64,000 bases of DNA from Stentor roeselii (lineage: Eukaryota; Ciliophora; Heterotrichea; Heterotrichida; Stentoridae). Positions within the stretch are counted from its first letter, which is position 1, and the number at the start of each line of letters is the position of its first letter. Under the pieces are notes generated by a model. The model saw nothing but the letters and a program-made list of their open reading frames with translations, ran no database searches and was not told the DNA's origin. Positions 38,434 through 47,768 of this stretch are shown piece by piece. The stretch is taken from the NCBI GenBank assembly GCA_006503475.1, contig RSEH01000047.1, positions 123,576 through 187,575 on the forward strand, given 5' to 3'. The translations under genes and the position numbers were made by a program.

Positions 38434-38865
38434 ATGGTCGAGCCCAGATACACCTTGTCAAGAGAAGCCCTGAGTCTAAAAAATCGTCATATGGTTAAAT
38501 GTTACCCGAGTTTCTGGGATAGAGAAGCAGCCGTTGAAGACTACTTCGCGAAACTCAAGTATTTCAAGACTCTTGCTGAAAAACAGGGAAAAGTTCTTGA
38601 TTTTTTCACTGATAACCTTGAGGAAAAAGATCTGCAACCAAAACTTGACTTTGAAGTCTCTCCTGAGATCAGGTCTATCACTAGGGCTTCAATTAGCCAT
38701 CGAGGGTGGAATCCGAGTTCTTTACCTAAACTTGACACTGAAGGGTGGATGAAAAGAACTGTCTCAGAAAGTCAGAGGTTTGAATATAGAGAGAAAAAAA
38801 GTAATCTTGGCACTCGGTTTGAAAATTTGCATGAGAGTACTCTTTATGTTAATCATTTCTGTTAG
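38434..38865 (+). CDS. Hypothetical protein, 143 aa
   Basis: A charged protein without a recognised domain. It begins MVEPRYTLSREAL, has a helical middle (REAAVEDYFAKLKYFKTLAEKQG) and a C-terminal NLHESTLYVNHFC. The ATG at 38434 follows TTTAAATAA, a context shared with neighbours, and the frame is uninterrupted. Divergent from the coiled-coil gene, 284 bp away. Function unknown. Confidence 0.55.
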   Translation: MVEPRYTLSREALSLKNRHMVKCYPSFWDREAAVEDYFAKLKYFKTLAEKQGKVLDFFTDNLEEKDLQPKLDFEVSPEIRSITRASISHRGWNPSSLPKLDTEGWMKRTVSESQRFEYREKKSNLGTRFENLHESTLYVNHFC

Positions 38866-39161
38866 AGGGAATTGAGGAGGCTTAATGGTTTTTTAGATGG
38901 GATTATTTTTAGTTTGAGATGTATTTCAATTAAAGTTTTTGAAGTAATTGTTTTTCGTTGGGTTTGCTTTTAGAACATTATGGTGAAAGAGGATCTTATA
39001 TCATTTCGGTAATAGATTTTTCAAACTAGATGAATTAATCAAAGTTTTGAATAAATCCTGCTTTGCTTTAAATTTCTGTCGTCTAGGGATTTATATTTTG
39101 AAAAAATCTATAGAATACTTTTAATAAAATTAACCATTTTTAGTTATGATTTCAATTAAAC

Positions 39162-40244
39162 TTAGGCTTCAGAGCATGGAAACCCAAATATTGTTAAATT
39201 CGGTACTAAAAGTTTTTGACAGTCTTGACCATTTCTACAATTTCCAGCATTTGAATGAACATCTAATGAACTCTGGCCTTTCATAGCCCCTTGCAAATTT
39301 TCAAAGACCATATCAAAATTGCTAGAATTGACCATATCAAAAGGAAATCTATTCTTAATCATCATAAACTTCATCAAACTTTCCTTCTTTTCCCCATGAT
39401 AAAAAAGCGAAATTGCATGAAACTCTTGAACTAAGTAAATACCCGGTTCAAATTTTTCGATTTCTTCAAAAATTCTAGTCGCCTTTTGATACTCCCCAAT
39501 TTTCACATAACAGCAAGCAAGTAAAAAGTAAACTCTGTGCCATTCCCTTAACTCAATATCCCTCTTAATGACTTTCTTGCAAACAGCTTCAGCAAGTCGT
39601 GGATTAAGTTGTATTAAGTCAATAATAGCAATTTTTAAACTTTGAGTTGAAGCTGGAGTCTTTAAAAGTTCTTTAAATAGTTCGAAAGCTTCACTTTTGT
39701 TTCCTTTGATAACCTGAATATGTGCAATTAAAGCCAAAGCCTCACTTTTATTGTTAACTTTTTCTAGGTTTAAATTAATGACTTTTTGACAATAAGCAGA
39801 AGCAGCATCAACTTCGTTAAATAAAATCATGATCTTCGCTAGTTTCATATAAACTATCTCTAAATGGATGAAACTTGTGAAGGCATTTACCAATAGGGTA
39901 TAATAAAAGTAACTTGAAGTAAAGTCTTGAATCTCATAAAAGGCTTGCCCGAGGCCGAATAAAACTTCAGCTTTAATATTATTCTTCACTTTCGGTAGTA
40001 ATTCCAGATATATTTTACATGACTTATCGTATTTTCTTTGAAGGTACAAAAGATGAGCATATTTCATTGAAGTTTCATGAAGTTTGGAAAGTTTGGATAA
40101 TTTCAGTGCTAGGGACTCTGCTTCGTCGTAATCTTCCAGGGATAAGGCTCGGTTAATGAGCGTGTGAAGTTCTTTGATTTGTGAGTCTTTAGTCTTGGTT
40201 GATCGTCTTTTGTGATTTGCTCGGCTTTTGCTTATATATTTCAT
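39162..40244 (-). CDS. Tetratricopeptide-repeat protein, 360 aa
   Basis: After a basic start (KSRANHKRRSTK) the protein is a run of helical hairpins of the TPR type: LEDYDEAESLALKLSKL, QRKYDKSCKIYLELLPK, EVLFGLGQAFYEIQDF, GEYQKATRIFEEIEKFEP. About seven to eight repeats fit. TPR solenoids are scaffolds, and the partner cannot be told from sequence. The C-terminus (about 335-360) is Cys/Asn-rich and not TPR. No targeting signal seen. Confidence 0.7.
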   Translation of the reverse strand: MKYISKSRANHKRRSTKTKDSQIKELHTLINRALSLEDYDEAESLALKLSKLSKLHETSMKYAHLLYLQRKYDKSCKIYLELLPKVKNNIKAEVLFGLGQAFYEIQDFTSSYFYYTLLVNAFTSFIHLEIVYMKLAKIMILFNEVDAASAYCQKVINLNLEKVNNKSEALALIAHIQVIKGNKSEAFELFKELLKTPASTQSLKIAIIDLIQLNPRLAEAVCKKVIKRDIELREWHRVYFLLACCYVKIGEYQKATRIFEEIEKFEPGIYLVQEFHAISLFYHGEKKESLMKFMMIKNRFPFDMVNSSNFDMVFENLQGAMKGQSSLDVHSNAGNCRNGQDCQKLLVPNLTIFGFPCSEA

Positions 40245-40754
40245 TCTTTTGATTTATATGGCTGACATTTGTGGAAATTTAAATGATTGATAATGAATCA
40301 GAATCTTTAAGGTTTTTTGGTTATCGAATTAAAGTTGTTGGAATAGTAATGGACTATAAATTTAAAACTGAGGATCATGAAATATAATGGGACATGATTG
40401 TAAGATTATGAAAATTGGAATTATCTCACTCCTGGATGCATGTCTTGATGTAGATTTATCGATATTGTTTTGTGTTTTGAGACGCCATTTTTTGAATGTG
40501 TTTTTGTCTTCTTTTGTTGCTTAATAGTCTTTGAATTATTCTTTTCAGATTGCTTGCGTATCTTGTATTTATTAGTGTTTTCCTAGGATTTGAGCCTCAG
40601 TAATTTCAAGGATCATATTATTATGTCTATAGTACATAATACTTTGCAAATTATATTCAACAAAAAGTTTTCCTATAAATGTTATCATTCTATAAAACTC
40701 TACATTAAAAACCCTATGAGAAACACTAAATTAGAAAAATTTAAAAATTTTCTA
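40245..40754. other. Intergenic region, 510 bp
   Basis: Lies between the TPR gene start and the end of TFIIE beta, both on the minus strand. The half next to the TPR gene is G-rich and C-poor on the + strand, as upstream of other minus genes. No supported gene: the + frame from 40590 runs antisense through TFIIE beta. Confidence 0.4.
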
Positions 40755-41306
40755 TTAGTTACTAGTCTTTTTCCTAAACTCTTCAATCATTTTCTGTCTT
40801 TCCGCAGTGGTTTTTTCTGGAAGATTAGCCCACATTTTCTTCAAAAACTTTGGCGCAGGAGTAGCAAAGATCTCAACCGGATCATGAGGATCCTTATAGA
40901 ACAAAACATGAAACTTTTTATCTTTCTCGTCATTGTAAATACTCCAGATTTTCTTTTCAAGTCTCAGAGCTTCAATATCCTTATCGACGCCATGATAACA
41001 GTCTTTCAGGTCTTGATTGTCAGGGATTCCTTTTGGTACTCTTCGCAACTCGTTGATGAGGGTTTCTTTGTCGTAAATGTCGTAAACTCTGTCAAGAGAG
41101 AACTTTTGAGTCATTTCGTCGTAGTAGATCTTTTTGGTTGCCTTTATGATTGTTTGAAGGTCTTCTTTTTGACTCAGTGAGACGTTTATCTTGTTCTCGA
41201 TCTCTGCAAGGGTCTGGGGAAGCCGGGCCACGCGGAGGTAGTCGATTACTTTTGAGATGATGTTGTTCACATGAGGGTTTCTTCGCTTTTTCTTACTTTC
41301 ATCCAT
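40755..41306 (-). CDS. GTF2E2: Transcription initiation factor IIE subunit beta
   Basis: A protein of 183 residues, shorter than the animal protein (about 290) because the N-terminal basic/Ser region is missing. It keeps the two winged-helix regions: NNIISKVIDYLRVARLPQTLAEIENKI with QKEDLQTIIKATKKIYYDE, and RVYDIYDKETLINELRR with GVDKDIEALRLEKKIW. The C-terminus KFLKKMWANLP plus TAERQKMIEEFRKK matches the LWRSV and EEYLKRQ region of TFIIE beta. TFIIE recruits TFIIH to the RNA polymerase II pre-initiation complex. Confidence 0.85.
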   Translation of the reverse strand: MDESKKKRRNPHVNNIISKVIDYLRVARLPQTLAEIENKINVSLSQKEDLQTIIKATKKIYYDEMTQKFSLDRVYDIYDKETLINELRRVPKGIPDNQDLKDCYHGVDKDIEALRLEKKIWSIYNDEKDKKFHVLFYKDPHDPVEIFATPAPKFLKKMWANLPEKTTAERQKMIEEFRKKTSN

Positions 41307-41752
41307 GAAATTCTAAAAGGCTTAGGTTTGGATTAATCTGAAGGCTTGAGTTTTTAAGATCTTACTTGTTTCAATTTTTAAAAAATCGAATTTAGGTAGG
41401 ACAATTAAACAAATTTTCGGGTCTTAAGTTTAAATTTAGAGAAATTGGAAAAATTTCAAAAAATTCATTAGAAAATTAGGATAATGTGTAGAAGAATGCA
41501 TTTTTGTTTAACTTTGTATAGATACTCTATTTTTTTTTTGGAATATTTTTGGTTTAACTCTTGGAATATACCAATTTCCAAAATTTATTATCAGATTTGG
41601 ATGTAAATATTAAACAAATTTATAGTTATTGAAACAAGTAATTCCTTCATTCACCTCTTTCATCTCTTTCACTTAAACCCTTCATCATCTTCGATAATTC
41701 AATTTCCTCTAACCCAAACCCAACCTACCCACTTTGCAAAAATCAATAAAAA
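41307..41752. other. Divergent promoter region, 446 bp
   Basis: Lies between TFIIE beta (-) and the potassium channel (+). The left part is G-rich and C-poor on the + strand; from about 41640 to 41740 it becomes C-rich and G-poor (TCACCTC, CCCAAACCC). The composition thus changes sign between the two divergent starts. No gene seen. Confidence 0.45.
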
Positions 41753-43597
41753 ATGATGAGAAATTCCTCAGGAATCAGCTTCGAAGATTCCTTAGAATCA
41801 TTAAAACCCCTGAGACGAAAGCTGTCTATAAAACGTTCAAGAGTAAGATACGACCAGTTCTGGCGTCGAGTAAGAATCAAGATGCGTTCAAAATACATCT
41901 TGGGTAACCCTAGAAGATCTGACACAGAATCCATAGACAAATTTATTTCAGATAAAGAAACAAAAGAATACATTCCGAAGTACCTGATCCACCCGAATTC
42001 AAAACGAAAGATGTTTTGGAATATTTTGATAGCCTTGACTTTGATTTACACTGCGTTTATCACTTCTTTTACGATGGCTTTTATAGAGACTGACACTTAC
42101 AGTGTATGGGAAATAATTGACTTGGCTCTTGACTTTATCTATTTTGTTGACTTCTTGATTAACTTGAACAGTGCTTTTTTCGATTCAGATGGAAATTTAA
42201 TTATATCTCGGAAAAGGATTTTTTTAAACTACTTGAAAAGCTGGATGATTATTGATATTCTTTCTTTTTTACCGTTTTCAGTCATTGGGTCTAGCACTGG
42301 CTCGGATACCAAGCAAGCCAATCGTTTTGTGCGCTTTTTTCGATTACCGCGTCTTTATAAGTTGTTTCGAATGTCACGGCTTTTGAAGTTGCTTAATTCA
42401 AAAAATACTCATGAAGTGATACAAAGGATGCAGGATTACTTTAGTATTAAGCACTCAGCAACTCGGTTGTTTAGTTCTATAATTAGTATCATCATCTCGG
42501 TGCATCTTGTCGCTTGTCTTTGGTACTATACTGCTAAAATTGATGAATTTGAACCTGATACTTGGATTGTAAGATATGGGTTTCAAGATAAAGAAATATC
42601 TACTATTTACATCACTTGCCTTTACTGGGCATTCACTACTTTAAGCACTGTAGGCTACGGTGACATCTCAGCATACACCCCACTAGAGAAAATCCTATCA
42701 ATCACCTGGATGATATCATGTCTTTACTTCTTAGCATTCACAATCGGTTCCCTATCATCATTTTTAGAGAACTCTCATACAAAAACCAAGAACCTAGCAG
42801 ACAAACTAGCAGCAATCGACGAGTTCGTCGAAGAAGCCAAGCTAAACAAAAGAATGGCTCGAAAGATTCGCTTCGCATTAAAATACTCAGCAGAGGTTTC
42901 AGGATTTCCCTGGATGATGAAGCAGCATATTTTCAACGAGCTTCCAAAAAAACTAAAGCACGAGGTATCTTTAGCGATGCATCACGGAGCAGCTCGACGA
43001 CTTTTATTTTTCAAGGATAAAGACTCAGCAGTTGTTTCGTCAATAGTTCCTTTTTTGACGCCTCTTTGCTTCAAAATCAAGGAACCTGTGTACAGACAAA
43101 ACGACTACGCTGACGAGATTTACTTTATAGTAAGAGGATGGGTTGACTATGTTTACAACGACTCAAATGTTATCAGCTCCATTTACCGAAATGACTACTT
43201 CGGAGACATCGAGGTCATTTTTCAGGTAAATCGAAAATATTCAGCTTTAGTCAAAAGCAACTTGGAACTTCTGGTCATGAATCGAAAACTTGTGAATAAT
43301 CTTAAATCTGAATATCTTAGTCTCTGGGAAGAAATGAAAAAAGTTGCATTAACTCGTGACAAAAAGAACAAAATCGAACAGTCGAAAATGATCAGGTCTT
43401 CTCACAGGTTCATTCAAAAGTCCCTCATTCTCCATGATGCCCGGCCAGTCAACCCGACACTTGACGACCTTTCAGAGCAGGTGAAATTTTTATATGAATT
43501 CGCTGAAAACATCTCAAAAAAATTCCAAAAACTCAAAAATTTAATCACAAAGCTGAAATCATCAAAAGTTTCTAGAAGCGATTCAGAGCTTTATTAA
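41753..43597 (+). CDS. Voltage-gated K+ channel with cyclic-nucleotide-binding-like domain
   Basis: A protein of 614 residues. Six transmembrane segments lie between about 86 and 345: S1 MFWNILIALTLIYTAF, S2/S3 with WEIIDLALDFIYFVDF, and S4 RFVRFFRLPRLYKLFR with repeated Arg/Lys. The pore filter TVGYGD is at 299-304, diagnostic for K+ selectivity. A C-linker and a CNB fold follow (VYRQNDYADEIYFIVRGWVDYVY, then FGDIEVIF). The phosphate-binding cassette reads NRKYSAL, lacking the usual R-[TA]-A, so ligand binding may be lost, as in KCNH/EAG channels. In ciliates such channels shape membrane potential and ciliary beating. Confidence 0.92.
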   Translation: MMRNSSGISFEDSLESLKPLRRKLSIKRSRVRYDQFWRRVRIKMRSKYILGNPRRSDTESIDKFISDKETKEYIPKYLIHPNSKRKMFWNILIALTLIYTAFITSFTMAFIETDTYSVWEIIDLALDFIYFVDFLINLNSAFFDSDGNLIISRKRIFLNYLKSWMIIDILSFLPFSVIGSSTGSDTKQANRFVRFFRLPRLYKLFRMSRLLKLLNSKNTHEVIQRMQDYFSIKHSATRLFSSIISIIISVHLVACLWYYTAKIDEFEPDTWIVRYGFQDKEISTIYITCLYWAFTTLSTVGYGDISAYTPLEKILSITWMISCLYFLAFTIGSLSSFLENSHTKTKNLADKLAAIDEFVEEAKLNKRMARKIRFALKYSAEVSGFPWMMKQHIFNELPKKLKHEVSLAMHHGAARRLLFFKDKDSAVVSSIVPFLTPLCFKIKEPVYRQNDYADEIYFIVRGWVDYVYNDSNVISSIYRNDYFGDIEVIFQVNRKYSALVKSNLELLVMNRKLVNNLKSEYLSLWEEMKKVALTRDKKNKIEQSKMIRSSHRFIQKSLILHDARPVNPTLDDLSEQVKFLYEFAENISKKFQKLKNLITKLKSSKVSRSDSELY

Positions 43598-43612
43598 TGT
43601 GAAACTATTAAA

Positions 43613-44257
43613 TTAATAACTCAAATCATACACTTCACAATCATTTTCCCGAAAGTTTTCATCACCTTCAGGTGCTGTTGCCACTACCGCGTTTTTGCTT
43701 TGTTTTTCTTGGCAGGCCTGTTCAAAGTGCTGGACCTTGTCAAGTGCTTGACAGAGTTTGACGAAGCTGTAAAGTGCGCCGACTGATGTGATGATTATTG
43801 AGCTCCAGGTGTAGTAATTCCAATGTCCATTTCGGTGATTGTTGAAGACCTGCAGGACCAGCTGAGGAAGAGACTCGAATAAAGCTTCGACTAGAGTCGT
43901 GCTTCTTGCGAGACTTTCGACTATGTAAAAATCTCCTGAATAGGACTTGTTGACTCCCAGAACAATCGCGTAGACGAAAAGAGGTAAACCGATTGGACCT
44001 CCTAATGTGATCATTATTCCTACACCTAAAGTGAATTTGAATTGGGGTAAGTCTTTTCGGCATAAGTATAAACTGCTCTGAAAGATTGTTAATGTCAGAA
44101 AGACTAAGGATGGAAGGATTATGAACAAACCACATAAGTAGTAAACGTAGAAAGGCTTAAAGATCTGTGTCAGGAAGTACCATATTGAAGTCGCGGTTCC
44201 TCCTATTCGAAGAAAACCTCCGAGAATTAAAAGGAGAATCTCTAGTTTTAGATTCAT
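43613..44257 (-). CDS. XK-related (XKR) membrane protein
   Basis: A protein of 214 residues with about five hydrophobic helices (LEILLLILGGFLRIGG, VYYLCGLFIILPSLVFL, LGVGIMITLGGPIGLPLF, WSSIIITSVGALYSFV). The signature is LVEALFESLPQLVLQVF, corresponding to the ExxPQLxLQ motif of the XK family. Some animal XKR proteins are phospholipid scramblases; the present protein is shorter than animal members, so activity is uncertain. The C-terminal tail is cytosolic and acidic. Convergent with the K+ channel, 15 bp between stops. Confidence 0.65.
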   Translation of the reverse strand: MNLKLEILLLILGGFLRIGGTATSIWYFLTQIFKPFYVYYLCGLFIILPSLVFLTLTIFQSSLYLCRKDLPQFKFTLGVGIMITLGGPIGLPLFVYAIVLGVNKSYSGDFYIVESLARSTTLVEALFESLPQLVLQVFNNHRNGHWNYYTWSSIIITSVGALYSFVKLCQALDKVQHFEQACQEKQSKNAVVATAPEGDENFRENDCEVYDLSY

Positions 44258-44522
44258 TTTTATTCTTAATAAGGATGGTAAAGGAAGATAGTTGGGTTTT
44301 GAGATTTATTTTTAGGTTAAATAGGAATTAGAAGATATGGAAAGTAGAAATTAACTGAGATTTTAGGGAAAGAATTAAGAAATTAGCAGAAAGTTTAGAG
44401 AGGTGAGATTGATTAGATTTATTGAGGGTTGAAATGCTGGATTCATGATAACAGTATTCCATAAACATAAACAAAAAATCCTGCGATTCAACATCTAATC
44501 CCATCTCTAAAAATTCACTTAT

Positions 44523-47500
44523 CTAATTCAAATTAAGCACTTTCCTCAAGCTCCTAAACTCATCCAAAGTAATGCAAGCAGGAATAACATTATTTCCCTT
44601 TCCCATAACAACTTTTCCTAAAGTTCCGGTAGGTCCAGTATGTATAAAAGACCCCATGCCTCCATCTCCACTAACCAAATTTTGAATTCCTTCCACCGTT
44701 TGTCTCGCTGCTAAAGTATTAGCCCTTAAATTTTCCTTTTCCTTTTCACTTCTTTCCTTACAATTCTTATCACTCAAGTCAACAATTCTCAACTTGCTGA
44801 TATCTTTTTTCATCTGTGACTGTACTTTATACAAGCTATCAATTTTATTCTTAGCAGGATTAAGATCCAAGTTCTCAAACTTCGGAATATCTCTGATTTG
44901 CGACCTAAGAATATGCGAATGCATTTGTTTCTTCTGTAACTTATAATGATCTATAATCGCACTAAAGGTTTCCAGTTCATCCTGACCAATCTGTCCTCCT
45001 CCATGTCTTGTAATCGTACTTCCTCGAAGCATATTGATAAGTCCTCCACTTTCAGCAGCGATCATACTCGCTGAAGGTTGAGTTTTCGTATCTTCTTCTT
45101 TAACTCTAAGACTTGCAAGTTCTTCTTCAAGTTCTTTATTCCTTTCTTGGTACTTTTCAAGTTCTGTATTCACAGCGTCCATTGACTCTTCGAAGTACTT
45201 TTCACGGTCTTGTAAACGTTTTTTCTCAATTTCCAGTTGTGCCAGTCGAGTTGATTTTGCATGTGCATCAGCCAAGCGACTTTCAAGGCCAGTCTTCGAG
45301 ATGCGGAGTTCTGAGAGTTCTTTTTCAAGTTTCGCGACTTTGAGACTGAAAGTCTTGAGATTATTTCTAGCGTCTTCTAGGTCTCTATTGGTTTCTTCGA
45401 ATTTGTTGAGTTTTTCCTTCACGGTCAAGGCCTGGACAGTCCAAGGTCCAGAGTTTTTTCTTTCTTCCTGTCGTTTGACGATGCTGAAGTTAAGGAAGGA
45501 CTTGATGTCTTTTTCACTTGACGTGAACCAGTCAACCCAGGAGTACCCTGAATAGTCTCCAACTTCATTATCGAAGAGAAGTTTCGAGACTGCTGAATAA
45601 CGAGAAGAGAAGACTTCAGCCATGTTCTTTAAAGGGACAGGGTCTTCTTCTCCTCCTAGTTCCAAGAAGAGCTTTCCGTAAGTAAGAGACTTGTGAAGTA
45701 GTTCCTTGTAGTCCACAGCGCCTGTGATTGAATCGTTAAGGCCGTACATCTGGAGCAAGCAGTAAATCCCAACACTTAGTTGTAGACAGGCTCGGCTTAA
45801 TGCTGCTTTTCCTGAAAAGTTTTGAACTGCTTGAATGCTGAAGTGATGCACGATTCCTACACTGTAGTTAAAAGTATCAAGACTTATCGTTGAACTGATG
45901 CCTCCTTCTTTAAGTAGTTTTAAAAAGTTGTCCACATTTGAGTTGATTGAAAGAAACTGACCCCAGTCAATGGCTTTCATGAAGTCGAGGTAGTCTTTGT
46001 AGCTTAAAGTCTTTAAATGGTCTTCAAGGCCTAGACAGTCGTAGATTAAGTTCACACAAAGAGCCCCGAGATTTGCAACCCATCTTAAAAGGTACTTGTC
46101 GTGGATTGTGTCGATTGTGATGCGGATCACCTCGGATAATAAGATGTAGGTCTTTCCTCGTAGCGTTGATAACAGAAGGTAGTTGTTTAATATCGGCATT
46201 TCTAATAAATCTACAACGTTTGATGGAATGCATGCCTCCATGTATAGGATTTTGTTTTGAAGACTTGAATAAAGCACCTCGTTTAATTTACCGTTTATGT
46301 GCATTGTCATCATTTCACGCATTTTGTTGTTGATCATCACGTTTTTTTCCATTAGTTGCTGCATTTTTTTAACTTTTTCTTCCTCGCCTGAATCTGCAAG
46401 CTGGTCTTTTAGGCTTTGGACGTCGTTTTGAAGCTCGCAGACTCGTACCCGGAATTGGTTTATGGTTTTTTCGTAGTCGACTTTTTGCATTTCCATTTTG
46501 GTTAACTCGTTTTTGAGGTTTTGAATGGTAACTTCTCGATCATGAATATCAGCATTCAAAGTTTTCTCAAGATCAGCCTGTTCTTCCGCCATCTGAACCT
46601 CAAGATCATAAAGTTCCTGCAATTCCTTCAACCTTTCACTTAACTCTAAAATTTTCTCATGTTTCTCAAAATTTTCTCCAGTAAGTCTTTCAACCGCTTC
46701 AGCCTGTTCAGAAGTTTCTTCAAGAGCATCTTTTAAATTCATAATTTCCTTCTGTTTCCCAACAAGTTCCAGTTTCAACTCTCCAATTTGTCTGATTTTC
46801 GCTTCAACACTCGGAATATCAGCGAGTTGATTTTCAAGTACCTGAATGCGATTTTCATACATGACTTTCTGAGACTGAGATTCATTATAAAGTCTTTTTA
46901 ATGCGATTTTCAATTCAGAAACATTGAAACTTTCATTATCCTCTGAAAGAGCAGCTCTTTGGGCGTCGTCTTGGTACTGCTCAAGTTCCAAGGTCTTGAG
47001 TTCCAAGTCTTCTCGAAGGTCAGTGATTTCTTTTTCCACTCGAAGTAGTTCTTGTTGCAGAGTCTCCGCGTTTTCCTCAGCGAGTTCTTTTTCCAACGTA
47101 AGTGTTTCAATGAGCTCTTGGGTGTCAGCACTGACAGCTTTTGCCTTTAACTGTTGTTCAAGAGTCGCTATTTTTGTTTTGAGGTCAGCGATGAGGCTCG
47201 AGTCATGCGACATCATTTTTTTCGCTCTTTCAATTTCATTTCTAAGTTTATGGTTATCTTCTTCAAGTAGTTTAATAGTTTCTTCTTTTTTCAGAAGTGA
47301 AAGTTCAGCATTAGAGTCTTCAGTTCTATGAGTATCTTCTTTATGATCTTTTTTTATCTGGTCAACTATTTTTTGTTTCTTTTCAGCTATTCTTTGTTTG
47401 ACTTCTTCTCTAGTTTTAGAGTCATCATCTTCAGTTTTAGATAAATCTTCAGTCTTTTTGGTTTGAGACCTGGTGAGACTTTGTTGTTCTTCTTCGATGA

Positions 47501-47756
47501 TTTTTACTTGGGTGGACCTGACGAAGATGCCGTAGTTGTTTTTGCATGAAAAGTAAGTTTTGCCTCCTTGACTGCCATTGCACTTGCCCAGGGCACTGTC
47601 CAGCTCGACGCCCACCCAGCTGCCTGTGGAGCCGGTCATCGGGCCGTAGTATCTGATACTTCCTAGAAGGCCACTTTGATTCGCTGTCTTTACGGATACT
47701 CGAGTGCCTTCGCTGAACAAGGACTTGGCTTTGTCCTCAGATTTTTTGGGTTCCAT
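44523..47756 (-). CDS. DCTN1: Dynactin subunit 1 (p150-Glued)
   Basis: A protein of 1077 residues. A CAP-Gly domain lies at about 17-87 (GLLGSIRYYGPMTGSTGSWVGVELD, NNYGIFVRSTQVKIIEE), followed by a Lys/Glu-rich basic linker, long coiled coils (about 145-470), a globular inter-coil region and a second coiled coil (about 790-890). The canonical EB/tubulin-tail-binding motif GKNDG is GKCNG here. p150 anchors dynactin to microtubules and binds dynein intermediate chain. Human p150 has 1278 residues. The gene begins 12 bp after the stop of the CCP5 gene. Confidence 0.9.
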   Translation of the reverse strand: MEPKKSEDKAKSLFSEGTRVSVKTANQSGLLGSIRYYGPMTGSTGSWVGVELDSALGKCNGSQGGKTYFSCKNNYGIFVRSTQVKIIEEEQQSLTRSQTKKTEDLSKTEDDDSKTREEVKQRIAEKKQKIVDQIKKDHKEDTHRTEDSNAELSLLKKEETIKLLEEDNHKLRNEIERAKKMMSHDSSLIADLKTKIATLEQQLKAKAVSADTQELIETLTLEKELAEENAETLQQELLRVEKEITDLREDLELKTLELEQYQDDAQRAALSEDNESFNVSELKIALKRLYNESQSQKVMYENRIQVLENQLADIPSVEAKIRQIGELKLELVGKQKEIMNLKDALEETSEQAEAVERLTGENFEKHEKILELSERLKELQELYDLEVQMAEEQADLEKTLNADIHDREVTIQNLKNELTKMEMQKVDYEKTINQFRVRVCELQNDVQSLKDQLADSGEEEKVKKMQQLMEKNVMINNKMREMMTMHINGKLNEVLYSSLQNKILYMEACIPSNVVDLLEMPILNNYLLLSTLRGKTYILLSEVIRITIDTIHDKYLLRWVANLGALCVNLIYDCLGLEDHLKTLSYKDYLDFMKAIDWGQFLSINSNVDNFLKLLKEGGISSTISLDTFNYSVGIVHHFSIQAVQNFSGKAALSRACLQLSVGIYCLLQMYGLNDSITGAVDYKELLHKSLTYGKLFLELGGEEDPVPLKNMAEVFSSRYSAVSKLLFDNEVGDYSGYSWVDWFTSSEKDIKSFLNFSIVKRQEERKNSGPWTVQALTVKEKLNKFEETNRDLEDARNNLKTFSLKVAKLEKELSELRISKTGLESRLADAHAKSTRLAQLEIEKKRLQDREKYFEESMDAVNTELEKYQERNKELEEELASLRVKEEDTKTQPSASMIAAESGGLINMLRGSTITRHGGGQIGQDELETFSAIIDHYKLQKKQMHSHILRSQIRDIPKFENLDLNPAKNKIDSLYKVQSQMKKDISKLRIVDLSDKNCKERSEKEKENLRANTLAARQTVEGIQNLVSGDGGMGSFIHTGPTGTLGKVVMGKGNNVIPACITLDEFRSLRKVLNLN

Positions 47757-47768
47757 ATTTATATCAAA

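Noticed and set aside
40590-41180. Open frame of 196 residues on the + strand
   Set aside because: It runs antisense to the well-supported TFIIE beta gene, is Phe/Leu-rich without a domain, and its start lacks the local context.
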